64,000 bases of DNA, taken from the NCBI RefSeq assembly GCF_028688855.1, contig NZ_JAQTXI010000003.1, positions 167,378 through 231,377 on the forward strand, read 5' to 3'. This document shows positions 55,151 through 62,594 of the stretch, piece after piece. Origin of the DNA: Neomegalonema sp. (GTDB taxonomy: Bacteria > Pseudomonadota > Alphaproteobacteria > Rhodobacterales > Rhodobacteraceae). Within the stretch, counting starts at the first letter, position 1; the number at the start of each line of letters is the position of its first letter. The notes under the pieces were generated by a model. The model worked only from the letters and a program-made list of their open reading frames with translations, was not told the DNA's origin and made no database searches. The translations under genes were made by a program, and so were the position numbers.

Positions 55151-55783
55151 ATGAGATCTCTTGCGACGGGCTGCGGCCTTCTGGTTCTGGTCTGGAGCGC
55201 CGCCGCCGCGGCGCAGAGCCTGACGGTGGAGGAGATCCGCGCCAGGGTGGATCAGAATCTGCGCGATCTGAGCGCCTATCACGAGCTTCTGGCCGATCCC
55301 GATCCGGCGCGCAGCTCCGCCGCGATGAAGGTCATGCTGGAGTCGGGCGACGTCGACCTCCAGAAGATCGCGCTGGATTACGGACTCTACAGCCCCAATC
55401 CGGCCGTGAAGCGCAAGGCGCTGGAGGGATTCTTCGCCAGCGAGCCGCGGGTCGAGGTCTTCGTGAACGCGGGCAGGCTGCACACCTCGGGCAATCGCGA
55501 CAACTACCTGCGCGCCTTCGCGCAATACGGCGGCTCCGTGGACGCCGAGCTCAAGGGCTATTTCACCTGGAAGCTCGGGAAGTTCGACCCCGAGCAGAAT
55601 TGCGCTCTGGATTCCGAAGGCAAGGAATGCGCCGTGCGGGTCACGGATTCCGGGGTCTCGCTGCGTCCCTGGGGAGAATGGCTGCTGCTGGCGCCGGATG
55701 AGGAAGGCAATCTGACGGGCACGGTCTCCATCGTCGGGACGAACAGCAGCAATCACCGGATGAGCGTCCCCATCCGCCAGTAG
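55151..55783 (+). CDS. Exported protein of an uncharacterised tandem-paralogue family (copy B)
   Basis: 210 aa from ATG 55151, which has GGGAG six bases upstream; ATGs at 55133 and 55148 are alternatives. Signal peptide MRSLATGCGLLVLVWSAAAAA. Same layout as copy A: AYHELLADPDPARSSAAMK, MLESGDVDLQKIALDYGLYS, KRKALEGFFASEP, then a Cys-containing beta-rich region (EQNCALDSEGKECAVRV) and RPWGEWLLLAPDEEGNLTG. The middle (about residues 95-140) differs most between the copies. Function unknown; periplasmic or surface location expected. It converges on a trypsin-like gene three bases away. Confidence 0.75.
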   Translation: MRSLATGCGLLVLVWSAAAAAQSLTVEEIRARVDQNLRDLSAYHELLADPDPARSSAAMKVMLESGDVDLQKIALDYGLYSPNPAVKRKALEGFFASEPRVEVFVNAGRLHTSGNRDNYLRAFAQYGGSVDAELKGYFTWKLGKFDPEQNCALDSEGKECAVRVTDSGVSLRPWGEWLLLAPDEEGNLTGTVSIVGTNSSNHRMSVPIRQ

Positions 55784-55786
55784 GCT

Positions 55787-56854
55787 TCACTCGAAGCGGA
55801 TGCGGTCGATGCGCACGGGGCCTTCGGTCCAGGCCGAGGAGATGGTCACGAAGACCCAGCGCGCCAGCACCGGCGAGCGCTTCTGATCGAAGACCCCGTC
55901 CGGCCCCATGTTCCCCGAGGCGAAGAAGCGCGGCGCGCCGCCGCCGTCCTCGCGCGAGGAGACCTCGACGAGGATCGCGCGCGGCAGGGCGTGGCCGCCT
56001 TCGGGATCGGTCATGATCGCCGCGCGCGTCAGGGAGCGCGCGCCCTCGCCTTCGAGGCGGAAGGCCATGCGGTTGGGGCCTTGCGGCGCGAAGACATAGG
56101 CCTGAGGGCCGTCCTTCAGGGCGTTCGCGACCGCGAAGGCCGCAGAGAGCGCCGGAGCGGCGCGCTCGGGCCTGGCCTCCAGCTCCGGAGCGCGGGCCTC
56201 CAGCCCGGCGGCCTCCTCGGGCGCGACGCTCTGGGTGAAGACCGCCCCGCGCCGCCCGATCCAGCGCGCGGCGGCGGCGTGGATCTCCTCGACGCGGATG
56301 AAGCGCGCCGAACGCTGGCCCAGAGCCTCGATCGCCATGCCCGCCGGGCGCGCTCCGATGAAGAGGAAGGAGCCGCTGATTCCCTCGAAGACCTCGTCTT
56401 CGGGGCGGGTGAATTCGGCCTCCAGCGTGAGATAGCCGCTGTCCGAGACCCGCATGGGCCTCCGCTCCACCTCGCCCGAGGGCCGCAGCGAGACCAGTTC
56501 GCCCGCGCCGCCCGCCTCCAGCCGGGTTTCGCCCGCCAGAGCCTGGAGCCCGAGCTCGCAGCGCGCCTCCAGAGCCCCGCGCAGGACTCCGATGGCGAGG
56601 TCCATCCCCTCCCAGAAGGGGCGCTCGACGAAGGCGCGGCCCGTCGCGACGGGGGCGGCGCTGCGGGCGCTCGCGGCGGGCGCCTCGCCGACCACATGGC
56701 GCGGAGTCAGCAGATAGCAGGCGCCGCCGCTGCGGATCATCAGGCCGTGGCCTTCGCCGCCTCCGCCGCGCAGGGCGACGGTCTGAGCCGACGCTCCGGT
56801 CGTGGCGCAGGCGAGGAAAACTGTTAGGATCGCGGCGGACGGGAGAATCTTCAC
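55787..56854 (-). CDS. Exported trypsin-like (chymotrypsin-fold) putative serine protease
   Basis: 355 aa from GTG 56854, chosen because it begins a signal peptide (VKILPSAAILTVFLACATTGASA) and has AGGA upstream. A candidate catalytic triad can be read: His53 in CYLLTPRHVVGEA, Asp85 in WEGMDLAIGVL and Ser160 in EGISGSFLFIG, in the right order and spacing for a small two-barrel trypsin-like peptidase. The C-terminal ~190 residues, after VEEIHAAAARWIGRRG, form a second domain with no match I recognise. The start lies 13 bp from that of the divergent secreted-protein gene. Catalytic activity is inferred from motifs only. Confidence 0.7.
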   Translation of the reverse strand: MKILPSAAILTVFLACATTGASAQTVALRGGGGEGHGLMIRSGGACYLLTPRHVVGEAPAASARSAAPVATGRAFVERPFWEGMDLAIGVLRGALEARCELGLQALAGETRLEAGGAGELVSLRPSGEVERRPMRVSDSGYLTLEAEFTRPEDEVFEGISGSFLFIGARPAGMAIEALGQRSARFIRVEEIHAAAARWIGRRGAVFTQSVAPEEAAGLEARAPELEARPERAAPALSAAFAVANALKDGPQAYVFAPQGPNRMAFRLEGEGARSLTRAAIMTDPEGGHALPRAILVEVSSREDGGGAPRFFASGNMGPDGVFDQKRSPVLARWVFVTISSAWTEGPVRIDRIRFE

Positions 56855-56867
56855 GGGGGAGTTTCCT

Positions 56868-57647
56868 ATGGGTGGGCCTCTGCGCGGCTTCACGACGACC
56901 GTCGCCCTGATGGCGGGACTGGCGGCGAGGGGCGCCCTCGCGGAGGAGCCCGCCCCTCCGGAGGCTCCGCCTCGGGCCGCGCCGAGTCTGCAACTGGTCA
57001 GCGATCCGTTCAACGAGATCCTGCGTCCGGCGGCGAAGATCTCGGGCGCGCGGTTCCTGGGCTTCCTGGCCGCGCCCGGAGAGGCCGCTTCCGGCGACGG
57101 GGGCGAAACCGACGCCTTCCGCGCCTGGATCCCCGCCGACTGGAGCGGCTCCGAAATCTGCCTGAGGGTCATGTCTGCGGACGGGCTTTACGAATCGGCG
57201 AATCTCTACCGCGCGCCGGAGGACTGGGCGGGCGGGACGGCGCTTCTCGATTATCCCACCCGCCAGCCCGAGGCCCTCGCGGGGCGCGCCCCGGAGGAGC
57301 TGGCGCTCTCCGTCACGCGCGGCGACTGCGCGGAGTCCGGGGCGACGGCGGCGGAAGCCTCTCTGGCCGGGCGTCCGGACGCCGAGAGCGGCGCGGAAGG
57401 CGCCTTGCTGCTCATCAACGCCTTCCGCGCCGAACAGACCCATGTGGAGGTCGAGGACCGCCCCGAAGCGCCGGAGATCCTCTGCGCTCCGGTGCGGGCC
57501 GAGGTGCGCATGGCCTATGACACGGCCTGCCGCATTCCGGCGGAGGTCTTCGCCGAGGGGCGGGCGGAGCTGATCGTCCTGCCGGTGAAGAACGGCGAAC
57601 TCGGCCGGGAGATCCCCCTGACCCTGCGTTTCGGCCCTCTGGAATGA
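56868..57647 (+). CDS. Exported protein of unknown function, coupled to a two-TM protein
   Basis: 259 aa from ATG 56868, which has GGGGGAG six bases upstream; a longer frame starting at 56802 is less likely because it lacks a ribosome site and hides the signal peptide (MGGPLRGFTTTVALMAGLAARGALA). The mature protein is rich in beta-like stretches with four Cys (ICLRVMS, RGDCAESG, EILCAPV, DTACRIP). No family recognised. Its stop overlaps the next start (ATGA, 57644-57647), so the product probably works with the membrane protein encoded next. Confidence 0.7.
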   Translation: MGGPLRGFTTTVALMAGLAARGALAEEPAPPEAPPRAAPSLQLVSDPFNEILRPAAKISGARFLGFLAAPGEAASGDGGETDAFRAWIPADWSGSEICLRVMSADGLYESANLYRAPEDWAGGTALLDYPTRQPEALAGRAPEELALSVTRGDCAESGATAAEASLAGRPDAESGAEGALLLINAFRAEQTHVEVEDRPEAPEILCAPVRAEVRMAYDTACRIPAEVFAEGRAELIVLPVKNGELGREIPLTLRFGPLE

Positions 57648-58639
57648 GGCTGTCCCGCCGCGCCGCGCGGGCGCAGCTGAAATGGTCGGCGCTTCTGGCG
57701 GGCCCTGTCCTGCTGGGGCTGCTTCTGGCGCTGATTCTCTCCAGCGCGCTCTGGCGCTCGCGGACCTTCGTGATCGAGGCTCTGGCCACCGGCGCCGAAG
57801 TCCATTTCGAGGGCGCGGGCAATTCCTGGCCGCTCGGCGAGGCGATCCTCTGCGAGCCTCTGCCGCGGCCTCAGCCGCGGGCGCCGCGCGGAGAAGGCCT
57901 GTGCGACGCCCGGCTCTTCGCCGAGAAGGCCCGCGGGGGCGCGCCGGTGGTCTGGCGCGACGGCGCGCGGGCGCTCCTGCGGCGCGATCCGGAGGGCGGG
58001 CTGGTCGTGACGGCCCATGGCGCCGAGGGCCTGCCGGAGGGCGCGCGCCTGCATCTGACCGCCCGGCGCTGGGCCGAGGCGGGGGCTCTGGTCTTCACGG
58101 GCTGGAGCTCCATCGGCGGCCAGATGGCGAGCGGCGAGACGGCGCTCCTGATCTCCGGACGCCACGAGGCGCGGGAGAGCTCGCTCTTCGGGCTCGGCGG
58201 CGGGACGGAGACGGTGAAGTCCGGGGATCTGCGCCGCGGCGAGCGGGTGAGCCTCGTGGACGGCGCGGGGAATCCGGCTTCGGGCTTCGGCCATGTCACG
58301 GCGGGGACGGAGGAGGAGGCGGGCTTCCACATCGTCAGCATCGCCAAGCCCGGCGTGACCGCCCTGAAGGTGGAGCATCTCGGCGGCGAAGGCCCGAGCT
58401 TCATCCGGCCCAACTGGATCGACTACGCCCTGACGAGTCCCTTCTTCGTGGCTCTGGCGCTGATTCTCTCGATGCTGGTGGGGGTGGGCCAACTGGTCAT
58501 CGGGCTCTGGGAGATCTTCGCGGAGAAGCCCGCCGAGGGCGCGCGGCGGCGTCCGCGCCTCTTGCGGCGAGATGTCGCGCCCGAGGAGCCGCCTCCGTCT
58601 ACGCCGGAAGAGGCGAAATCCGGAGCGGATTCCCCTTGA
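57644..58639 (+). CDS. Membrane protein of unknown function, two TM helices
   Basis: 331 aa. Positively charged N-terminus (MRLSRRAARAQLKW), TM helix about residues 16-36, a periplasmic domain of ~220 residues with a Cys pair (ILCEPL, GLCDARL), and a second TM helix about residues 265-290 (FFVALALILSMLVGVGQLVI), then an Arg/Glu/Pro-rich cytoplasmic tail. I know of no characterised homologue. Translationally coupled to the secreted protein upstream. Confidence 0.7.
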   Translation: MRLSRRAARAQLKWSALLAGPVLLGLLLALILSSALWRSRTFVIEALATGAEVHFEGAGNSWPLGEAILCEPLPRPQPRAPRGEGLCDARLFAEKARGGAPVVWRDGARALLRRDPEGGLVVTAHGAEGLPEGARLHLTARRWAEAGALVFTGWSSIGGQMASGETALLISGRHEARESSLFGLGGGTETVKSGDLRRGERVSLVDGAGNPASGFGHVTAGTEEEAGFHIVSIAKPGVTALKVEHLGGEGPSFIRPNWIDYALTSPFFVALALILSMLVGVGQLVIGLWEIFAEKPAEGARRRPRLLRRDVAPEEPPPSTPEEAKSGADSP

Positions 58640-58782
58640 CCGTGGTTTCCGGGACAGGAGAGGACGCATCCTTGAAGGCGAGTGATTTTTTCGGAACAAG
58701 TCTCGAAAGGAGATTCCTCCTGAAAGGGGCTCAGGGGCCGATCTGACCCGGAATGGGCCGCGCCGATTCTCGCGACGCGGGA

Positions 58783-58806
58783 CGGAGGCCCTCGAAAGGG
58801 CCTCCG
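58783..58806 (-). terminator. GC-rich hairpin downstream of gabT
   Basis: CGGAGGCCCT (58783-58792), loop CGAA and AGGGCCTCCG (58797-58806), a perfect 10-bp stem, 11 bp after the gabT stop on the minus strand. It has no U-tract but is in the position of a terminator for gabT, and may also serve the convergent operon. Confidence 0.55.
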
Positions 58807-58817
58807 CGGCGCAAGGA

Positions 58818-60119
58818 TCAGGAGGCGGCCTGGATCAGCGCCTTCTCCAGTTTGGCGAGCCCCTCCTCCAGGATCTCGTCGGAGATGGTCAGCGGATTGA
58901 GCAGCCGGACGGTGTTGCCGTGGACGCCGCAGGTGAGCAGGATCAGACCATCCGCCATGGCGGCTTGCGTCACGCGCCTGGCGGCTTCGGCGTCGGGTTC
59001 GTCGCTTCCGCGCGCCTTCACGACGTCGAAGGCGACCATGGCCCCGGGGCCGCGGATTCCGGCGATGGGGGCGGAGTCGTTGCGCAGGGAGATCTCTTCG
59101 AGCTTCCGCTTCATCCGCGCCCCGAGGGCCGCGCCGCGCTCCACGAGCTTCTCCTCCTCGATGACCTCCAGCACCGCGAGGGCCGCCGCGCAGGCGAGGG
59201 GATTTCCGGCGTAGGTGCCGCCCAGTCCGCCAGGGTCGGCGGCGTCCATGATCGCGGCCTTGCCCACCACGCCCGAGAGCGGGAAGCCGCCCGCCAGAGA
59301 CTTCGCGAGGGTCATCAGATCGGGGGTCACGCCGGAATGCTCGACGCCGAACATCTTGCCGGTGCGGGCGAAGCCGGTCTGGACCTCGTCGGCGATCAGC
59401 ACGATTCCATGTTTGTCGCAGATCGCGCGCAGGGCCTCCCAGAGCTCTTTCGGCGCGGGGAGGAAGCCGCCTTCGCCCTGCACGGGCTCCAGCAGGATGG
59501 CCGCGACGTCGGTCGGAGCGATGTCGGCGCGGAAGAGCGTCTCCAGCGCCTTGAGCGAATCCTCCACCGTCACCCCGAGGCTCGGGGCGGGGAAGGGGAC
59601 GTGATAGATCCCCGGAGGCGCGATGCCGAATTTCGTCCGGTAGGGCGCGACTTTGCCCGTCAGGCCGGTGGCGAGATAGGTCCGGCCGTGGAAGGCGCCG
59701 CTGAAGGCGATGAGGCCGGGACGACCCGTATGGGCGCGGGCGATCTTCACCGCGTTCTCGACGGCCTCGGCGCCGGTGGAGAAGAGCAGCGACTTCGCCG
59801 GACCGCCCACGGGCGCGATGGCGTTCAGCTTCTCGCAGAGCCGGATATAGGGCTCGTAGGGGATGATCTGGAAGGCGGTGTGGGTGAAGGCGTCGAGCTG
59901 CGCCTTGACCGCCGCGATCACCTTCGGATGGCGATGCCCGGTGTTCAGCACCGCGATGCCGCCGGCGAAGTCGATGTAGCGGCGCCCTTCGGCGTCCCAG
60001 AGCTCGGAGCCCTCGGCGCGGACCGCGAAGACCGGCCAGGCCGTGCCGACGCCCCGCGCCACGGCGGCGACGCGACGGGCCTGAAGATCGGCGTTGGAGC
60101 TGGATGGAGTGAACGACAT
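58818..60119 (-). CDS. gabT: 4-aminobutyrate aminotransferase
   Basis: A 433-aa class III PLP aminotransferase. Landmarks: FSTGAEAVENAVKIARAHTG (PLP phosphate site), GAFHGRTYLA, LLEPVQGEGGF, IADEVQTGFARTGKMFG, and the PLP lysine in TLAKSLAGGFPLSGVVG. Length and the N-terminal RGVGTAWPVFAVRAEGSEL fit GabT, which moves the amino group of GABA to 2-oxoglutarate. GGGAGG precedes the ATG. No gabD is in the window. Confidence 0.93.
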   Translation of the reverse strand: MSFTPSSSNADLQARRVAAVARGVGTAWPVFAVRAEGSELWDAEGRRYIDFAGGIAVLNTGHRHPKVIAAVKAQLDAFTHTAFQIIPYEPYIRLCEKLNAIAPVGGPAKSLLFSTGAEAVENAVKIARAHTGRPGLIAFSGAFHGRTYLATGLTGKVAPYRTKFGIAPPGIYHVPFPAPSLGVTVEDSLKALETLFRADIAPTDVAAILLEPVQGEGGFLPAPKELWEALRAICDKHGIVLIADEVQTGFARTGKMFGVEHSGVTPDLMTLAKSLAGGFPLSGVVGKAAIMDAADPGGLGGTYAGNPLACAAALAVLEVIEEEKLVERGAALGARMKRKLEEISLRNDSAPIAGIRGPGAMVAFDVVKARGSDEPDAEAARRVTQAAMADGLILLTCGVHGNTVRLLNPLTISDEILEEGLAKLEKALIQAAS

Positions 60120-60222
60120 GGAGCCTCCCTGCGTTTCTGGAGCAGTTTGCGAGGCAGTCTAGCGCCGCCTCCGGAGGGAAAGCCAACGGGATTCGGCGAT
60201 GGAGGGCTTTCGGAAAGGCCGA

Positions 60223-60251
60223 ACGCCCTCCTGCGGAGCGAAGGAGGGCGT
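60223..60251 (-). terminator. Terminator-like hairpin of the LLM oxidoreductase gene
   Basis: ACGCCCTCCT (60223-60232) and AGGAGGGCGT (60242-60251) form a 10-bp stem, 11 nt after the stop at 60262 on the minus strand. A short T-run follows on that strand (TTTC, about 60215-60212). Confidence 0.6.
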
Positions 60252-60261
60252 CGCGGAAAAC

Positions 60262-61281
60262 TCAGCGCCAGCCGAGCGCCGGAGCGACATGCTTCAGGAT
60301 GTCCTCGATCACATGGACGTTGTACTCCACGCCGAGCATGTTCGGGATGGTCAGCAGGAGCGTGTCGGCTTCGGCGATGGCCTCGTCGCCCTTGAGCTGC
60401 TCGATGAGCTTGTCGGGTTCGTCGGCGTAGCCGCGTCCGAAGATGGCGCGCATCTCGTCGATGTCGCCGATCTGGTCGGATTCCTTGCCGCCGCGCCCGA
60501 AATAGCGGCGGTCCATGTCGGTGGTCAGGGCGAAGATCGAGCGGCTGACCGAAACGCGCGGCTGACGCTCGTGGCCCGCCACCTTCCAGGCCTCGCGGTA
60601 AAGGCGGATCTGCTTCGCCTGCTGGAGGTGGAAGGGCTCGCCGGTCTCGTCCTCCTTGAGCGTGGAGCTTTGCAGGTTCATGCCCATCTTCGCCGCCCAT
60701 TCGGCGGTTCCATTGGAGGCCGAACCCCACCAGATGCGATCCCTCAGCCCCTCGGAATGGGGCTCCAGACGCAGCAGCCCCGGAGGATTCGGGAACATCG
60801 GGCGCGGATTGGGCCGCGCGAAGCCTTTCCCCTCCAGATGCCGGAGGAAGACCTCGGTGTGGCGGCGGGCCATCTCGGCGCCGGTCTCGCCTTCGGCGGG
60901 CTGATAGCCGAAATGACGCCAACCGTCGATCACCTGCTCGGGCGAGCCCCGGCTGATCCCGAGCTGAAGCCGACCGTCCGAGATGAGATCCGCCGCGCCC
61001 GCGTCCTCGACCATGTAGAGCGGATTCTCGTAGCGCATGTCGATGACGCCGGTGCCGATCTCGATCTTCGAGGTCCGCGCGCCGATGGCCGCCAGCAGCG
61101 GAAAGGGCGAAGCCAGCTGCCGCGCGAAATGGTGGACGCGGAAATAGGCGCCGTCGAGTCCCAGCTCCTCCGCCGCCACGGCGAGCTCGATGGACTGCTT
61201 GAGCGTCTCGCCCGCCGTGCGCAGCGGCGAGCCCGCTTCAGGGGACCAATGGCCGAAGGAAAGGAAGCCGAGTTTCTTCAT
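60262..61281 (-). CDS. LLM-class flavin-dependent oxidoreductase
   Basis: 339 aa of the bacterial luciferase-like monooxygenase family: LGFLSFGHWSPEAG, AEELGLDGAYFRVHHFA, IEIGTGVIDMRYENPLYMVEDA and DGRLQLGISRGSPEQV build the FMN/F420 TIM barrel. The member has a clear N-terminal MKKLGFLSFGHW start with GGAG eight bases upstream. The substrate is unknown; many relatives oxidise alkanes, sulfonates or act as oxygenases in catabolism. Confidence 0.9.
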   Translation of the reverse strand: MKKLGFLSFGHWSPEAGSPLRTAGETLKQSIELAVAAEELGLDGAYFRVHHFARQLASPFPLLAAIGARTSKIEIGTGVIDMRYENPLYMVEDAGAADLISDGRLQLGISRGSPEQVIDGWRHFGYQPAEGETGAEMARRHTEVFLRHLEGKGFARPNPRPMFPNPPGLLRLEPHSEGLRDRIWWGSASNGTAEWAAKMGMNLQSSTLKEDETGEPFHLQQAKQIRLYREAWKVAGHERQPRVSVSRSIFALTTDMDRRYFGRGGKESDQIGDIDEMRAIFGRGYADEPDKLIEQLKGDEAIAEADTLLLTIPNMLGVEYNVHVIEDILKHVAPALGWR

Positions 61282-61442
61282 CTTGAATGCTCCGGTCGGC
61301 GGACGGGCCGGTTCCGGCCTGTCTCCGCTCTGGATTGCGCGTTTGTGCTCTGTCGGGGGTTCATGTGAGCCGCGCCGCTCCTCGCCGCAAGGCGCGGTTC
61401 CGGAGACGCTCTGTCGCCGGGCGGGCGATGATCGGAGAAGGA

Positions 61443-61519
61443 TGGCGACCCCGGCGTGGTTCGAACACGCAACCGCTCGCTTAGAAGGCGAGTGCTCTAT
61501 CCGGTTGAGCTACGGGGCC
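61443..61519 (-). tRNA. tRNA-Arg (anticodon UCU)
   Basis: On the minus strand, acceptor GGCCCCG (61519-61513) pairs with CGGGGTC (61453-61447), with one G-U pair. The D-arm is GCTC...GAGC, the anticodon loop CTTCTAA with TCT at 34-36, T-arm GCGTG-TTCGAAC-CACGC, discriminator G and encoded CCA (61445-61443). It reads AGA and AGG, which are rare in this GC-rich genome. A weak TTGATC/TGTAGG promoter may lie just upstream (about 61560-61530). Confidence 0.95.
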
Positions 61520-61721
61520 TCAGGCTCCGTCCCTACATGGCCTGGGGCGATCCGATCAAGCCTTTTTCGATCAGGGCCCAGAGAGCGGCTTGCGGCTCCG
61601 GAGCGTCCGCCCCGGGCGGCGGCGATCCTCCCTGCGGCGGCGGGCCGCGCAGAGGTCGCAGGACTTCGCGTCGCCTGCCCGGCCCGGCCCGAGAAAACCC
61701 GGGCGGGCCCGATCATTCTCC

Positions 61722-62594
61722 TCATTCTCCGGTGATCTGGATGGTCAGACGATCCTCGTAATTTCCGGCGTAGCGATAGCCGATCTGGTCGAGCGTGATC
61801 TCGATGAGGCCCGGATTGCGGTCGCCGGATCTCATGTGGACTTCCTTCTGGGCGCCCAGCGGCATGCTCGTTCCATTGATCGCGACTTCATAGGCGATGG
61901 GCGTCAGCTCCGCGCCCTGCTCATGGACCAGCTTTCCGTCATGCCGCGAGGTGACCAGCATCGTGACCGGAGCCGTCGCCTGATAGAGGAACCGGACGTC
62001 GCCGCGCGGTCTCTCCCGGGCGGCTCCCTGCGAGGAGAAGGGATCGGCGCCCAGATTCCCGAAGTCGACCCTGAGCGGCTGCTCGGGCGTCAGGAACCGC
62101 GCCACCGGAGCGACGAAAACGCGCAATTCGGGCTGCGCCGCGGATTGCGGCGCGCCATTGATCAGCAGATCGAACTCCCGGACGTAGGGGCCGCTCGCCA
62201 CGAACTGGTTGGGGCGGATCCGGAAGACTTCGAGGCTTCTTCCGCCCTGGGCGCCTCGGGCCTCGCGCAGATCGACGGTGCTGCGCAGGCTGCTTCCGCC
62301 GCCCACTTCTGCGCTTCTGGTCTCCAGGTCGAGCGCGCCGCCGGGGCCGTCGAGCCTGATCGAGCCTCCGTTGGTCGGCGTCAGGGAGATGGAGGCTCCG
62401 GCGCAGGCCGCTTCCTCCTCGAAGCCGAGTTCGAGGAAGACGGGGGCGGCCTCCCGGAGGGTCGCGTTGTAGTCCTGCACGGAGGCGAAGCGGGCCCAGA
62501 CCGCCGTGCAGGCCCGGGCCGCCTCCATGGGGGCGGCCAGAAGCGGCAGGAGGCAGAGCGCGAAGACGCTGCGGATTCGTCTGGTCCTGTTCAT
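61722..62594 (-). CDS. Csu-type pilus tip adhesin/subunit (SCPU-domain-like)
   Basis: 290 aa. A signal peptide (MNRTRRIRSVFALCLLPLLAAP) is followed by two beta-sandwich halves: Cys pair near the N-terminus (ACTAVWARFASV and AACAGASISLTPTN), and a C-terminal spore-coat-U-like half ending in NYEDRLTIQITGE, the typical last strand of SCPU domains. Two-domain SCPU proteins at the end of archaic chaperone-usher operons are tip adhesins (CsuE-like). Its start overlaps the usher stop (ATGA, 62591-62594). Confidence 0.8.
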   Translation of the reverse strand: MNRTRRIRSVFALCLLPLLAAPMEAARACTAVWARFASVQDYNATLREAAPVFLELGFEEEAACAGASISLTPTNGGSIRLDGPGGALDLETRSAEVGGGSSLRSTVDLREARGAQGGRSLEVFRIRPNQFVASGPYVREFDLLINGAPQSAAQPELRVFVAPVARFLTPEQPLRVDFGNLGADPFSSQGAARERPRGDVRFLYQATAPVTMLVTSRHDGKLVHEQGAELTPIAYEVAINGTSMPLGAQKEVHMRSGDRNPGLIEITLDQIGYRYAGNYEDRLTIQITGE

